Notes: generated by a model from the sequence alone, not told the origin. 64,000 bases of DNA from JBOFBH01 sp051657715 (GCA_051657715.1 JBOFLF010000055.1:1-64000); one strand, 5' to 3'. Positions 7,121 to 16,049 are shown, counted from the stretch's first letter. Numbers and translations are program-made.

Positions 7121-8343
7121 GTCGAGTAGGCCGAGTTCTCGTGGACGTAGGCGTGGGTGAGGTCGGTGGTCCACACCGTGGCGGTCGCCGACCCCGCCTT
7201 GAGGTCGACCACCACGTGAACATCGCGGCCAGACAGGTCCACGCGCTCCCGCGGCTCGCCAGCCCCGCCGGCCCTGGCGACCTGGACTCCGTTGATCGCG
7301 ACGTCCAACCGGGTGGGGTCGAAGACCGCGCGGGTCGTTCCCACCGCGGCCAGGATCCGGCCCCAGTTCGGGTCCCGACCGAAGATCGCGGTCTTCACCA
7401 GGGCGCTACGGGCGACCGCCCGACCCACCTCGACCGCGTCGTCCTCGCTGGCCGCGCCGCACACCTCGATGGCCACCTGGTGCTCAGCCCCCTCGGCGTC
7501 CCGTAGGAGCTGCTGAGCCAGGTCGTGGCAGACCGTCCGGACCGCAGCGGCGAACTGGGGCACGGGAGGGGTGTGGCCACTGGCCCCGCTGGCCAGCAGC
7601 AGCACGGTGTCGTTGGTCGATTGGCAACCATCGGAATCCAACCGGTCGAACGTCACCCGGGTAGCGGCCCGCAACGCGGTGTCGCAGGTCGCGGCGTCCA
7701 CCACGGCGTCGGTGGTGAGCACCACGAGCATGGTGGCCAGCTGCGGGGCGAGCATCGCGGCGCCCTTGGCCATCCCGCCGACCGTCCACCCGCCCTCGGA
7801 GCCCTGGACCGGGTCGGTGGCACCCGCCTGAGGGGTACCCGCGCCGCCCGCCTCGGTCGCGACGGCCACCCGCACGCTGCTCTCCTTGGCCACCGTGTCG
7901 GTGGTCATGATCGCCGTGGCCGCCGACCGGCCGGACGCGGCGTCCCCGCCGAGCTCTCGGGCCGCCTCGGCGATGCCACCGGCCAGCCGGGAGCCGTCCA
8001 GCGGCTCGCCGATGAGCCCGGTGGAGCACACCGCGACGTCTCCCGCGTCTACGCCTACCGCCTCAGCGACCCGCTCGGCGCTGGCGTGGGTGACAGCGAA
8101 CCCGGCGGTCCCGGTGTAGCAGTTCGCGCCGCCGGAGTTCAGCACCACCGCTCGCAGCACGCCGTCCCCGCACGCCACCCGGCTCCACACCACCGGGTGC
8201 GCTGGGCACCGGTTCGCGGTGAAGACCGCCGCCGCGGCGGCGATCGGGCCGTCGTTGACGACCAGCGCGACGTCCAGACCGTCCGTCTTGAGCCCGGCGG
8301 CAACCCCGGCGGCCCGGAACCCGCGGGCCGCGGTCACGCTCAC
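7117..8343 (-). CDS. argJ: Bifunctional ornithine acetyltransferase / N-acetylglutamate synthase ArgJ
   Basis: Recycles the acetyl group from N-acetylornithine to glutamate; many homologues also use acetyl-CoA, which cannot be read from sequence. The precursor self-cleaves before a threonine; here MAKGAAMLAPQLATML holds the Ala-Thr site, with Ala where many members have Gly (KGAGM or KGSGM). Other family marks are VVLNSGGANCYTG, AIMTTDTVAKES, FGRDPNWGRILAAVG and the terminal THAYVHENSAYST. The GTG at 8343 overlaps the argC stop as GTGA and gives 408 aa, a normal length. Confidence 0.95.
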   Translation of the reverse strand: MSVTAARGFRAAGVAAGLKTDGLDVALVVNDGPIAAAAAVFTANRCPAHPVVWSRVACGDGVLRAVVLNSGGANCYTGTAGFAVTHASAERVAEAVGVDAGDVAVCSTGLIGEPLDGSRLAGGIAEAARELGGDAASGRSAATAIMTTDTVAKESSVRVAVATEAGGAGTPQAGATDPVQGSEGGWTVGGMAKGAAMLAPQLATMLVVLTTDAVVDAATCDTALRAATRVTFDRLDSDGCQSTNDTVLLLASGASGHTPPVPQFAAAVRTVCHDLAQQLLRDAEGAEHQVAIEVCGAASEDDAVEVGRAVARSALVKTAIFGRDPNWGRILAAVGTTRAVFDPTRLDVAINGVQVARAGGAGEPRERVDLSGRDVHVVVDLKAGSATATVWTTDLTHAYVHENSAYST

Positions 8344-9410
8344 GGCGCGGTCCCGACGGCAGGCAGGCCCATGGTCTCCGGCATCCCCAACGCGAGGTTC
8401 AGGCACTGGACCGCAGCCCCGGCGGTGCCCTTGGTGAGGTTGTCCACGGCCGCGACGGCGATCACCCGGCCGACCCGCTCGTCCACGGCGACCTGCAGGT
8501 GCACGGCGTTGCTGCCGAGGGTGTCCGCGGTCCGCGGCCACTGCCCGTCCGGGAGCAGGTGGATGAACGGCTCGTCGGCGTACGCCTGGTGCCACGCGGT
8601 TCGGACGGCCGCGCCGCCCACGTCGCCACGGACGGCCTCGCCGTTCAGATAGCCACGCAGCCGCGCGGTGCAGGTGGCGAGGATGCCCCGCGGCATGGGC
8701 GCTAGGGACGGGGTGAAGGACACCTGGACCGGCGACCCGGCCGCGAAGGCCAGGTTCTGCTCGATCTCCGGGGTGTGCCGGTGCTGCCCGCCGACGCCGT
8801 ACGCGGTCATCGACCCCATCACCTCGGTGCCCAGCAGCGCGGCCTTCGCTGCCCGACCAGCGCCGGAGGTACCGCAGGCCGCGGTCACTACGACGTCGTC
8901 CGGCTCGAGCAGTCCAGCGGCGAAGCCAGGCGCCAGGGCGAGCGTCGCGGCCGTGGGGTAGCACCCCGGGACGGCGACCCGCAGCGCGCCCACGAGCTCT
9001 GCGCGCTGGCGAGCGCCGTCGGACCGGAGCAGCTCCGGCAGGCCGTACGGCCAGGTGCCGGCATGCTCGGTGTCGTAGAAGTCGCGCCAGGCGTCGGCGT
9101 CTGCCAGGCGGAAGTCGGCGGCGCAGTCCAGTACCACGGTCTGCTCCGGGAGCGCGGCGGCGATCTCGGCGGACTGCCCATGCGGCAGGGCGAGGATCAC
9201 GGCGTCGTGCCCGGCCAACACCTCTACTGATGTGGCGGCGAGCACCCGGTCGGCCAGGGGCCGTAGGTGCGGGTGGTGCTCGGCCAGCGTGGTACCGGCG
9301 CTGCTGCCCGCGGTGACCGCGCCGACCTCGACCTGCGGGTGCATGAGCAGCAACCGCAGGACCTCACCGCCCGCGTATCCGCTCGCACCCGCGACCGCGA
9401 CCGTCACCAT
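8340..9410 (-). CDS. argC: N-acetyl-gamma-glutamyl-phosphate reductase ArgC
   Basis: NADPH-dependent reduction of acetylglutamyl phosphate to the semialdehyde. The N-terminal Rossmann motif VAVAGASGYAGGEVLRLL opens the protein; the active-site cysteine is in VPGCYPTAA; PEIEQNLA and FTPSLAPMPRGI are typical of the second domain. Starts at 9446, 9416 and 9410 are possible. I prefer the ATG at 9410 (356 aa): it begins two residues before the conserved strand and stands exactly 7 nt after a TATCAT box with no Shine-Dalgarno sequence, the pattern of a leaderless actinobacterial mRNA. First gene of the arginine operon, behind an ARG-box-like region. Confidence 0.94.
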   Translation of the reverse strand: MVTVAVAGASGYAGGEVLRLLLMHPQVEVGAVTAGSSAGTTLAEHHPHLRPLADRVLAATSVEVLAGHDAVILALPHGQSAEIAAALPEQTVVLDCAADFRLADADAWRDFYDTEHAGTWPYGLPELLRSDGARQRAELVGALRVAVPGCYPTAATLALAPGFAAGLLEPDDVVVTAACGTSGAGRAAKAALLGTEVMGSMTAYGVGGQHRHTPEIEQNLAFAAGSPVQVSFTPSLAPMPRGILATCTARLRGYLNGEAVRGDVGGAAVRTAWHQAYADEPFIHLLPDGQWPRTADTLGSNAVHLQVAVDERVGRVIAVAAVDNLTKGTAGAAVQCLNLALGMPETMGLPAVGTAP

Positions 9411-9450
9411 TTGCATGATGATACATATGAGAGTGATCTCATGCATCGAG
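9411..9450 (-). promoter_or_regulatory. argC promoter with ARG-box-like operator
   Basis: About 40 bp that are far more AT-rich than the surroundings. The -10 candidate TATCAT is at 9423-9418, 7 nt before the ATG at 9410. The plus strand shows TTGCATGATGATACATAT followed by TGATCTCATGCAT, two TGCAT-bearing half-palindromic blocks of the kind bound by ArgR hexamers (ARG boxes, usually in pairs). No good -35 is seen. Repression by the operon's own ArgR is expected from the family but inferred here. Confidence 0.6.
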
Positions 9451-9470
9451 AGCCGCTGAGTGGCCGGGTG

Positions 9471-12212
9471 CTACACGTCCCGCAGCACCGCCCCGACCTG
9501 CTCGCCGGTTCGCTGGACAGCCGCCGCCACCACCTGCTGGGCCTCCTCACCGGTCAGGGTCCGGTCGGGCGCGCGGAGCACCAGGCGGTACGCGAGCGAC
9601 CGGCGGCCGTCACCAGCCTGGGCACCCCGATAGTCGTCGAACAGCCGTACCTCCTCGACCAGCGGGCCGCCGCCGTCCCGCAGCGCCTGCTCCACCTGCG
9701 CGGCCGGCACGCCCACCGGGACCACCAAGGCGACGTCCCGCAGTGCTGCCGGGTGGGTGGACAGCTCGGACGCCTGCACCGCGTCCGGCACCCCTGCGAT
9801 CAGCCGATCGAGGTCCACCTCGGCGGCGCAGCTACGCGGTGGCAACCCGAGCGCGGCCACGACAGCCGGCGCCAACTCGCCGGCGTGGCCGATCAGGGTG
9901 CCGTCCACGAGCGTCAGCCGGGCGCACCGACCCGGATGCCACGGCTCATGCTGATCCGCCTCGATCCGCAGGGGCTGAGCATCCGCCGACCGGGTCGCCG
10001 ACGACACTCCCAGCGATCGAGCCAGTGACTGGACGGCACCCACCGCGTCCGTCCAATCAGCCGCGCGCCCCGGTCCCCACCACCCGGCCCGCTCCCACTG
10101 GCCGACGACCAGCACCGCGGCCCGCAGAGGCTGCGGTGGGACGCCGGCATCCAGCTCGGTCAGCATCTGAGCCGAGGGCTGGGCACCGACCGTCGTCGAC
10201 GCCGGTTCGGCCGATGCGACAGCTCCGGGCACCGGTCGCACGACGCTGCCGATCTCGAACAACGCGAAGTCGCGCATCCCACGGGACAGGTTGATCGCTG
10301 CCGCGTCCGGCAACGTGGCGAGCAACGTCGTCCGCAGCAGCGGCGCCTGCTCGCTGATCGGGTTGGTCAGCCGGGCCGCCTCACGACGCGGGTCGTCGGC
10401 TGGCAGGCCGAGCTGGTCCAGGCGCTCGAGCGAGACGAAGGGGTACGTGAGGACCTCGGTGAGACCGTGCTCGGCCAGGGCGCGGGACGCCGACCGGCGC
10501 AGCCGCTGCCTGCGGGTCAGCCCCCTGCCAGCCGGAGCAGTCGGCAGCACCGACGGGATCTCGTCGTAGCCGACGTACCGCGCGATCTCCTCGACCAGGT
10601 CGGCCGCCCGCTCCAGATCGGGCCGCCACGAAGGCGGGTGCACGATGAACGCGTGGCCCGCTTCGACGCCCGCGACCGGCTCGGGGTCTGCCACCACACA
10701 TCCCACGCGGACCAACGCCTCCCGCACCCGCTCCGGCGGTACTGGGATGCCGATCAACCGGCTCGGCTCACCCACCGGCAGCACGACCGGGTCCCGCGGT
10801 TGCCGCTGGTCGACGTCGGTCGCCGGCTCGGCCCGGCCACCGCCGTGCTCGACCAGCAGGGCAACGGCGAGCGCGAGCGCGCGGTCCGGCAGATCCGGGT
10901 CGACGCCCCGCTCGAACCGCCGGGACGCCTCGGTCCCGAGCCGGTGCCGGCGTGCCGTGCGGGCGATGCTCACCGGGTCGAAGTGCGCGGCCTCCAGCAG
11001 CAGCGCCGTGGTGGACGTCGACACCTCGCTGGCCGCGCCGCCCATCACCCCGGCCAGCGACAGCACCCGGGACGCACCAGCCGGGTCCTCGTCGGTGATC
11101 AGCAGATCCTCGAGGTGCAGCTGCCGGTCGACCCCGTCGAGGGTGACCAGCCGCTCACCTGTCCGAGCCCGGCGCACCACCAGCGTGTCGGCAAGGGTGT
11201 CCCGGTCGAAGGCGTGCAGTGGTTGCCCGGTCGCGAGCATCACGTAGTTGGTGACGTCGACCGCGAGCGAGATCGACCGCATGCCGCACTGACCCAACCG
11301 GCGGCGGATGAACCACGGGGTGGGCGCGGTGGGATCGAACCCGGTGACGGTGCGCACCACGATCCGGTCGCACCCGGGCCGGTCCCGGACCGGCGCCTGG
11401 TCGGCGATCCGGGCTCGATCAGCGACCCGGGCTCGATCACCAGACCGACGGTCGGGCTGGGGCACGGCCGGCGCGGCATCCAGCGTCACTGACCGCGCTG
11501 GGCCGGCGATCAACGCTGCGGCAACGACCGGCGCCGGGTCGGCGAACGAGGTACCCGTGGCCATCGCGTACTCGCGGGCGATGCCACGCATGCTGAGGCA
11601 GTAGCCGCGGTCCGGCGTCACGGCGATCTCCACCGTCATCTCGTCCAGACCGAGCAGTCCTGTCGCGTCCGCTCCCGGCACCAGGGCCGCGGGCGGGAAC
11701 CCCAGATCGTCCAACACCACGATGCCGTCGTGATCGTCCCCGAGGCCGAGCTCGCGCTCGGAGCAAAGCATCCCGTCGCTCACGTGCCCGTACGTACGAC
11801 GTGCGGCGATCTCCATCCCGTTCGGCAGGACGGCGCCCGCCAGCGCGACGACCACGTGCGCGCCCACCGGAACCCGGGGCGCCCCGCAGACGATGCCGCG
11901 CACGACCCCCTCGTCCGCGTCGGCGGGCCACCCTGGATCCGCTGATCCTGGGCCCGCTGATCCTGGGCCCGCTGATCCTGGGCCTACGTGGACCTGGCAC
12001 CAATGGATCGTCTTGCCGTTGCGCTGAGGCTCCGGATCGGCGGAGAGCACCCGACCGACCACGACCGGTCCGGTCGGCGGGTGGCCGTGCACACCCTCCT
12101 CCTCGAGACCGACCCGGACCAGCGTCTCGGCGACCTGTGCCGTGACCTGCGCCGGGCTGCCCTCAGGGACGCCGGGTGCGTATTCCCGTAACCACGACAC
12201 CGGTGCCCGCAT
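9471..12212 (-). CDS. pheT: Phenylalanine-tRNA ligase beta subunit PheT
   Basis: Large subunit of the (alphabeta)2 enzyme that charges tRNA-Phe. Domains in order: N-terminal B1 and a tRNA-binding OB domain (about residues 45-180, with VCGAPRVPVGAHVVVAL), B3/B4 editing region, B5 domain (about 400-480), B6-B7 catalytic-like domain and the C-terminal ferredoxin-fold anticodon-binding domain (STHPAALRDVALVV to the end). The stop of pheS and this ATG share one base (TGATG); GTG at 12215 is an alternative. At 913 aa it is about 80-100 longer than usual, owing partly to two repeat insertions: a GPGSA array in the OB domain and a DRARVADRARIAD stretch near residue 270. Confidence 0.95.
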   Translation of the reverse strand: MRAPVSWLREYAPGVPEGSPAQVTAQVAETLVRVGLEEEGVHGHPPTGPVVVGRVLSADPEPQRNGKTIHWCQVHVGPGSAGPGSAGPGSADPGWPADADEGVVRGIVCGAPRVPVGAHVVVALAGAVLPNGMEIAARRTYGHVSDGMLCSERELGLGDDHDGIVVLDDLGFPPAALVPGADATGLLGLDEMTVEIAVTPDRGYCLSMRGIAREYAMATGTSFADPAPVVAAALIAGPARSVTLDAAPAVPQPDRRSGDRARVADRARIADQAPVRDRPGCDRIVVRTVTGFDPTAPTPWFIRRRLGQCGMRSISLAVDVTNYVMLATGQPLHAFDRDTLADTLVVRRARTGERLVTLDGVDRQLHLEDLLITDEDPAGASRVLSLAGVMGGAASEVSTSTTALLLEAAHFDPVSIARTARRHRLGTEASRRFERGVDPDLPDRALALAVALLVEHGGGRAEPATDVDQRQPRDPVVLPVGEPSRLIGIPVPPERVREALVRVGCVVADPEPVAGVEAGHAFIVHPPSWRPDLERAADLVEEIARYVGYDEIPSVLPTAPAGRGLTRRQRLRRSASRALAEHGLTEVLTYPFVSLERLDQLGLPADDPRREAARLTNPISEQAPLLRTTLLATLPDAAAINLSRGMRDFALFEIGSVVRPVPGAVASAEPASTTVGAQPSAQMLTELDAGVPPQPLRAAVLVVGQWERAGWWGPGRAADWTDAVGAVQSLARSLGVSSATRSADAQPLRIEADQHEPWHPGRCARLTLVDGTLIGHAGELAPAVVAALGLPPRSCAAEVDLDRLIAGVPDAVQASELSTHPAALRDVALVVPVGVPAAQVEQALRDGGGPLVEEVRLFDDYRGAQAGDGRRSLAYRLVLRAPDRTLTGEEAQQVVAAAVQRTGEQVGAVLRDV
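11404..11439 (-). repeat. 18-bp direct repeat, 2 copies, in pheT
   Basis: Units 11404-11421 and 11422-11439 differ at one base (GCGATCCGGGCTCGATCA and GCGACCCGGGCTCGATCA). They encode the DRARVA/DRARIA repeat in a linker upstream of the B3/B4 region. Confidence 0.8.
11941..11985 (-). repeat. 15-bp tandem repeat, 3 copies, in pheT OB domain
   Basis: GCTGATCCTGGGCCC at 11941-11955 and 11956-11970, and with one change at 11971-11985, with a degenerate copy just below. It encodes GPGSA pentapeptides inserted in a loop of the tRNA-binding OB domain. Confidence 0.9.
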
Positions 12213-13306
12213 CACAACTCCATCCCGTACTGCCGAGTGAACCGCAGGTCGCCCTCCACCATCTCCCGCATGTCACCGACGCCGTGCCGGAGCATGAGGG
12301 ACCGTTCGACGCCCATGCCGAACGCGAATCCGCTGTACCGGCGCGGGTCCACGTCGGCGGCCTGCAGCACGTGCGGGTCGACCATCCCGCAGCCACCCCA
12401 CTCGATCCACGCCGTTCCCCGGCACGTGCGGCAGCGGGGGTCGGCACCGTCGCACACCCAGCACCGCAGGTCCACCTCCGCGCTCGGCTCGGTGAACGGG
12501 AAGAACGACGGCCGCCACCGGGTGCGGGTCGGCCCGAACAACCCGCGCGCGAAGTGGTCCAGCGTCCCCCTGAGGTGTGCCATCGACAGGTGCTCGTCCA
12601 CCGCCAAGCCCTCCACCTGGTGGAAGACCGGTGTGTGAGTCGCGTCCAGCTCGTCGCTGCGGAACACCCGACCCGGGCACACCACGTACACCGGCGCGCC
12701 GCCCCGCTCCAGCAGCGCCCGGACCTGCACCGGCGAGGTGTGCGTGCGCAGTACCAGCCGGGCCTGCGGCGGCTCGACGAACAGCGTGTCCTGCATCTGT
12801 CGGGCCGGGTGGTCCGGGTCGAAGTTGAGAGCGTCGAAGTTGAGCCACTCCAATTCCACCTCCGGACCCTCCGCGACCTCCCAGCCCAGGGCGACGAAGA
12901 AGTCGCAGGCGAGATCCTGCAACGAGGTCAGCGGATGCCGGGCGCCGGGGGCGATCCGGTCCACCGGCAGCGTGACGTCGACCGCCTCCTCCACCAGCGC
13001 CCGGGCGTCCCGCTCCGCCTCCAGCTGCTGGTGGCGGGCAGCGAGCGCCCGACCGACGCCGGCACGGGCGGCGCCGATCAGTCGTCCAGCGTCGGCGCGG
13101 GCGGGCGGCGGCAACCCGCCGATTCCCCGGTTGGCCAACGCCAACGGGCTGCGGTCGCCCACGTGCGCGAGCCGGGCGGCCTTGAGGTCGTCGAGGGTGG
13201 TCGCCGCGTCGAACGCGGCCAGCGCGGCCCGTTCGGCCTCCTCGACGGCGGTCGTGGACAGCGACCCGACATCGACCAGGTCGTCGTCGGCGGGGTGAGT
13301 GGGCAT
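12212..13306 (-). CDS. pheS: Phenylalanine-tRNA ligase alpha subunit PheS
   Basis: Catalytic subunit for Phe activation. After an N-terminal coiled-coil region comes the class II core: HPLTSLQDL, GWEVAEGPEVELEWLNFDALN, the motif-2 region RPSFFPFTEPSAEVDL, a CWVC...CRTC cysteine quartet followed by GCGMVDPHVLQ, and motif 3 GFAFGMGVERSLMLRHG. I chose the ATG at 13306 because GATGAGG stands 5 nt upstream; a GTG at 13324 would add six residues. 364 aa, normal. The 185 bp upstream show no T-box or other leader that I can recognise. Confidence 0.96.
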   Translation of the reverse strand: MPTHPADDDLVDVGSLSTTAVEEAERAALAAFDAATTLDDLKAARLAHVGDRSPLALANRGIGGLPPPARADAGRLIGAARAGVGRALAARHQQLEAERDARALVEEAVDVTLPVDRIAPGARHPLTSLQDLACDFFVALGWEVAEGPEVELEWLNFDALNFDPDHPARQMQDTLFVEPPQARLVLRTHTSPVQVRALLERGGAPVYVVCPGRVFRSDELDATHTPVFHQVEGLAVDEHLSMAHLRGTLDHFARGLFGPTRTRWRPSFFPFTEPSAEVDLRCWVCDGADPRCRTCRGTAWIEWGGCGMVDPHVLQAADVDPRRYSGFAFGMGVERSLMLRHGVGDMREMVEGDLRFTRQYGMEL

Positions 13307-13491
13307 GGTGGCCTCATCTTCCACGTACTCGTGCAGTCGGCGTACTCAACGGGATTCGAGCAACGGTCCGCGGCAACGGACACCGGGAGTAGATGGCCGG
13401 GCGGACAGCAGAGCGACTCAGCGCGACCGGCACCCCACGCTGATCGGCACGCGGATCGGCCGTCCACAACTGGCCATCGAGGAGCCCGCAC

Positions 13492-14661
13492 TCAGCCCAG
13501 GTGCTCCGGGACCGAGGCGGGCAAGGTAAATCGGAACCGCGCCCCCCCGGACGGCGCCCGGTCGACTTCGATCCGACCGCCGTGGGCCTCGACCAGGCCA
13601 CGGACCAGGTACAGCCCCAGTCCCGTGCCGCCTCGGCGGTTTCCCTGCCAGAACCGGGTGAACACCAACGGGCGGTCCTGCTCCGCGATGCCCTCACCCT
13701 CGTCGCTCACCGTGACCACCACGACCGGCACCCCACCGTCCTCAGTGCCCGATCGGTCCGCCAGCTGCTCCCACGTCTCGACGGCATTCAACGTCTCGAC
13801 GGCATTCGACGTCTCGACAGCATTCAACGTCACGACGGCATCTAACGTCACGGTGCCAGCCCCGTGCCGGACGGCATTCTCTAACAGGTTGGACAGCACC
13901 TGGTCGAGGCGGTCCGGATCGGCCCACACCTGGGGGAGGTCCTCGGACACCCGCAGGACGAACCGCCGCTCGCTGTGCTCGCTGGCCCGCATCCGATCGA
14001 TGTGCCGACGAGCGACCATCGCCACGTCGACCAGCTGACGTCGCACCTCGAGGCGGCCCGCGTCGATCCTGGAGATGTCGAGCAGTTCGGCGATCAGCCG
14101 GGTGACCCGGTCGGCGTCGTGCTCGATGGTCTCCAGCATGAACCGCTTCTGGTCGTCGGTGAACCGCTCCCAGCGGCGCAACAAGGTAGCGGTGAAGCCC
14201 TTGACCGACGTCAGGGGCGAACGCAGCTCATGCGCCACCGTCGAGATGAGGATCCCGTGTTCCTCGTCGTTCATCCGGTAGCGGGCCGTGGCGTCCCGCA
14301 GACCGATCACGACCGAGATCACCGACCCGATCGGCTCGGACCTCACGTACCGGACGGTGGCCAGCAGCTCGATCGGGCCATCCGGGGTCGGCAGCAGCAG
14401 CACCCGCTCGGCCTGACCGTCGGATGTCTGATCCAGCAACGGATCCGTGGTGTCCCACCAGCCACGGCCCTCGCTGTCCTGCAACGGAAGGACCCGGGTG
14501 ACGAGCTGGCCCAGCAGCTCGGCCCGGGGCTGCCCGACGAGCTCCTCGGCCGCCTGGTTGACCTGCCGCACCACCCCGGCAGCGTCCACGACCACCACAC
14601 CGTCCGGCAGCTGGTCCAGCTGCACGTGGGCCGTGCGCTCCGCCCGTTCCACGGACATCAT
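13492..14661 (-). CDS. Orphan PAS-domain sensor histidine kinase
   Basis: Soluble two-component kinase of 389 aa with no membrane segment or signal peptide. Order: PAS domain (about 15-125, LPDGVVVVDAAGVVRQVNQAAEEL), HisKA with the phospho-accepting histidine in STVAHELRSPL (about 140-150), and HATPase with N box NLLENAVRHGAG, G1 DEGEGIAEQDRPLVF and G2 GGTGLGLYLVRGLVEAHGG. No response regulator is adjacent, so the partner is unknown. An 18-bp repeat inserts TLNAVE-type units between the N and G1 boxes, a loop position that normally does not touch catalysis. A leaderless micro-ORF ends on its start codon. The signal sensed cannot be told. Confidence 0.9.
   Translation of the reverse strand: MMSVERAERTAHVQLDQLPDGVVVVDAAGVVRQVNQAAEELVGQPRAELLGQLVTRVLPLQDSEGRGWWDTTDPLLDQTSDGQAERVLLLPTPDGPIELLATVRYVRSEPIGSVISVVIGLRDATARYRMNDEEHGILISTVAHELRSPLTSVKGFTATLLRRWERFTDDQKRFMLETIEHDADRVTRLIAELLDISRIDAGRLEVRRQLVDVAMVARRHIDRMRASEHSERRFVLRVSEDLPQVWADPDRLDQVLSNLLENAVRHGAGTVTLDAVVTLNAVETSNAVETLNAVETWEQLADRSGTEDGGVPVVVVTVSDEGEGIAEQDRPLVFTRFWQGNRRGGTGLGLYLVRGLVEAHGGRIEVDRAPSGGARFRFTLPASVPEHLG
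13773..13844 (-). repeat. 18-bp tandem repeat, 4 copies, in histidine kinase
   Basis: Units begin at 13773, 13791, 13809 and 13827 with plus-strand consensus ACGTCTCGACGGCATTCA and gradual divergence toward higher coordinates. They encode LNAVET-like hexapeptides in the HATPase domain between the N and G1 boxes. Confidence 0.9.
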
Positions 14662-14693
14662 CGACGAAGCTCGGGCTCAGGCCTGGCGGGCAT
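14658..14693 (-). other. Leaderless 11-aa micro-ORF before the histidine kinase
   Basis: The ATG at 14693 lies exactly 7 nt after TATGGT (14706-14701). It encodes MPARPEPELRR, and its TGA (14660-14658) overlaps the kinase ATG (14661). The kinase ATG itself has no clear Shine-Dalgarno sequence, so translation of the kinase may depend on this short frame. Inference from spacing only. Confidence 0.4.
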
Positions 14694-14746
14694 GACGACG
14701 ACCATACCGAGGGACCTGATCCGGGACGCGCACCGAGGACCCAGGG

Positions 14747-15679
14747 TCACCCAGCACCGATCTGGCCAGGCCGCTTGGCCAGCGTCGTGTGCGCCCGCGC
14801 GGACGCGTAGAGACAGACGGTCGCCGCCATCGCCAGGTTGAGGCTCTCCGCGCTGCCGTGCAGGGGAACCCGGACCACGGCGTCCGCCAGATCCGTCACC
14901 TGGGACGGCAGGCCCTGAGCCTCGGTACCGAAGACCCACGCGCTCGGACGAGCCAGCAGCGCACCGGCGTGCCGCTCGACGTCGTCGAGGAGGTCGTCGA
15001 GATCGCTGTCGCCGGTGTGCGCCGCGGCCAGGATCGTCACCCCGGCTGCACGCAACGCATGGATCACCACCTCCGTCGGCAGGGACTGTGCCACCGGGAG
15101 GTGGAACAGGCTGCCAGCGGTGGCACGTACGCACTTGGGGTTGTGCAGGTCGACGCTGGTCCCAGCGAGCACCACCCCGGCCGCTCCGGACGCGTCAGCC
15201 GCCCGGATGACCGTCCCGGCGTTGCCAGGGTCCCGGACGCTATCGAGGACCGCGAACCGCGACCGCGGGAACCGGTCGACGCCAGCCTGCAGCACGTCGT
15301 CGAGCGATGCCGCCACCAGACGGCACACCGCCAGCACGCCAGCCGGGGTGACCGTGGTGGCGAGCAACGCCATCTCGCGGTGGGACACCGGGTGCGGGAC
15401 GATCCCCGCTCCCCGCGCCGCGTCGACGACCTCCTGGCCGGCCTTCCCGGCGTCCGCGGTCACGTACAGCTGACGGACCACCGCACGCCCCGCACGATGC
15501 GCCAGCAACGCCTCCAGCACCCCGCGAGCACCCTCGACCACGAAGGCGTCGGCCCGCTCGCGGTCGACGCGCCGCCGGAGCCGTTGCACCGAGCGGAGCT
15601 TGCCGCTCGGTAGCGCCTCTGGACTCACCTGGCCCTGCCGGCGTCCTGGCTGACTGGCTGGTCCCGGGTCAGGCAGCAT
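14747..15679 (-). CDS. TrmH/SpoU-family rRNA 2'-O-methyltransferase
   Basis: SAM-dependent methyltransferase that modifies a ribose 2'-OH, most likely in 23S rRNA. The N-terminal substrate-binding domain (FVVEGARGVLEALL) is followed by the SpoU knot: motif 1 LDSVRDPGNAGTVIRAADASG with the catalytic Arg, motif 2 VFGTEAQGLP and motif 3 VPLHGSAESLNLAMAATVCLY. The ATG at 15679 overlaps the end of rplT by 11 bp. A homologue next to rplT is standard in actinobacteria. 310 aa, normal. The exact nucleotide target is not readable from the sequence. Confidence 0.92.
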   Translation of the reverse strand: MLPDPGPASQPGRRQGQVSPEALPSGKLRSVQRLRRRVDRERADAFVVEGARGVLEALLAHRAGRAVVRQLYVTADAGKAGQEVVDAARGAGIVPHPVSHREMALLATTVTPAGVLAVCRLVAASLDDVLQAGVDRFPRSRFAVLDSVRDPGNAGTVIRAADASGAAGVVLAGTSVDLHNPKCVRATAGSLFHLPVAQSLPTEVVIHALRAAGVTILAAAHTGDSDLDDLLDDVERHAGALLARPSAWVFGTEAQGLPSQVTDLADAVVRVPLHGSAESLNLAMAATVCLYASARAHTTLAKRPGQIGAG

Positions 15680-16049
15680 CCCCCGCTGTGGCAGCCGGTA
15701 CCGCGGCTCGTGCGGTGCGGACCAGCGTCTCGAACGCGGGGGCGTCCGATACCGCCAGCTCAGCGAGCATCCGGCGATCGACCTCGACGCCAGCGGCCTT
15801 GAGCCCCTGGATGAACCGGTTGTACGTCATCCCGTGCGACCGAGCCGCCGCGTTGATCCGCTGGATCCACAGCCGCCGGAAGTCGCCCTTGCGGGCTCGA
15901 CGGTCCCGGTAAGCGTACGACAGCGAGTGCGTGACTTGTTCTTTGGCCTTGCGGTAGAGCCGGGAACGCTGCCCGCGGTAACCGCTGGCGCGTTCCAGGA
16001 CGACCCGGCGTTTCTTGTGGGCGTTGACCGCCCGCTTCACGCGTGCCAC
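15669..16049 (-). CDS. rplT: 50S ribosomal protein L20
   Basis: Primary 23S rRNA-binding protein needed for early 50S assembly. The opening MARVKRAVNAHKKRR and the core SGYRGQRSRLYRKAKEQV, WIQRINAAARSHGMTYNRFI and LNRKMLAELA-type helix (DRRMLAELAV) are unmistakable. 126 aa. The GTG at 16049 follows GAAGGAG. The C-terminal Ala-rich tail is typical of high-GC homologues. Cotranscribed with infC and rpmI. Confidence 0.98.
   Translation of the reverse strand: MARVKRAVNAHKKRRVVLERASGYRGQRSRLYRKAKEQVTHSLSYAYRDRRARKGDFRRLWIQRINAAARSHGMTYNRFIQGLKAAGVEVDRRMLAELAVSDAPAFETLVRTARAAVPAATAGDAA

Noticed and set aside
13307..13491. T-box or other leader before pheS
   Set aside because: No T-box core sequence, specifier arrangement or terminator/antiterminator pair could be recognised.
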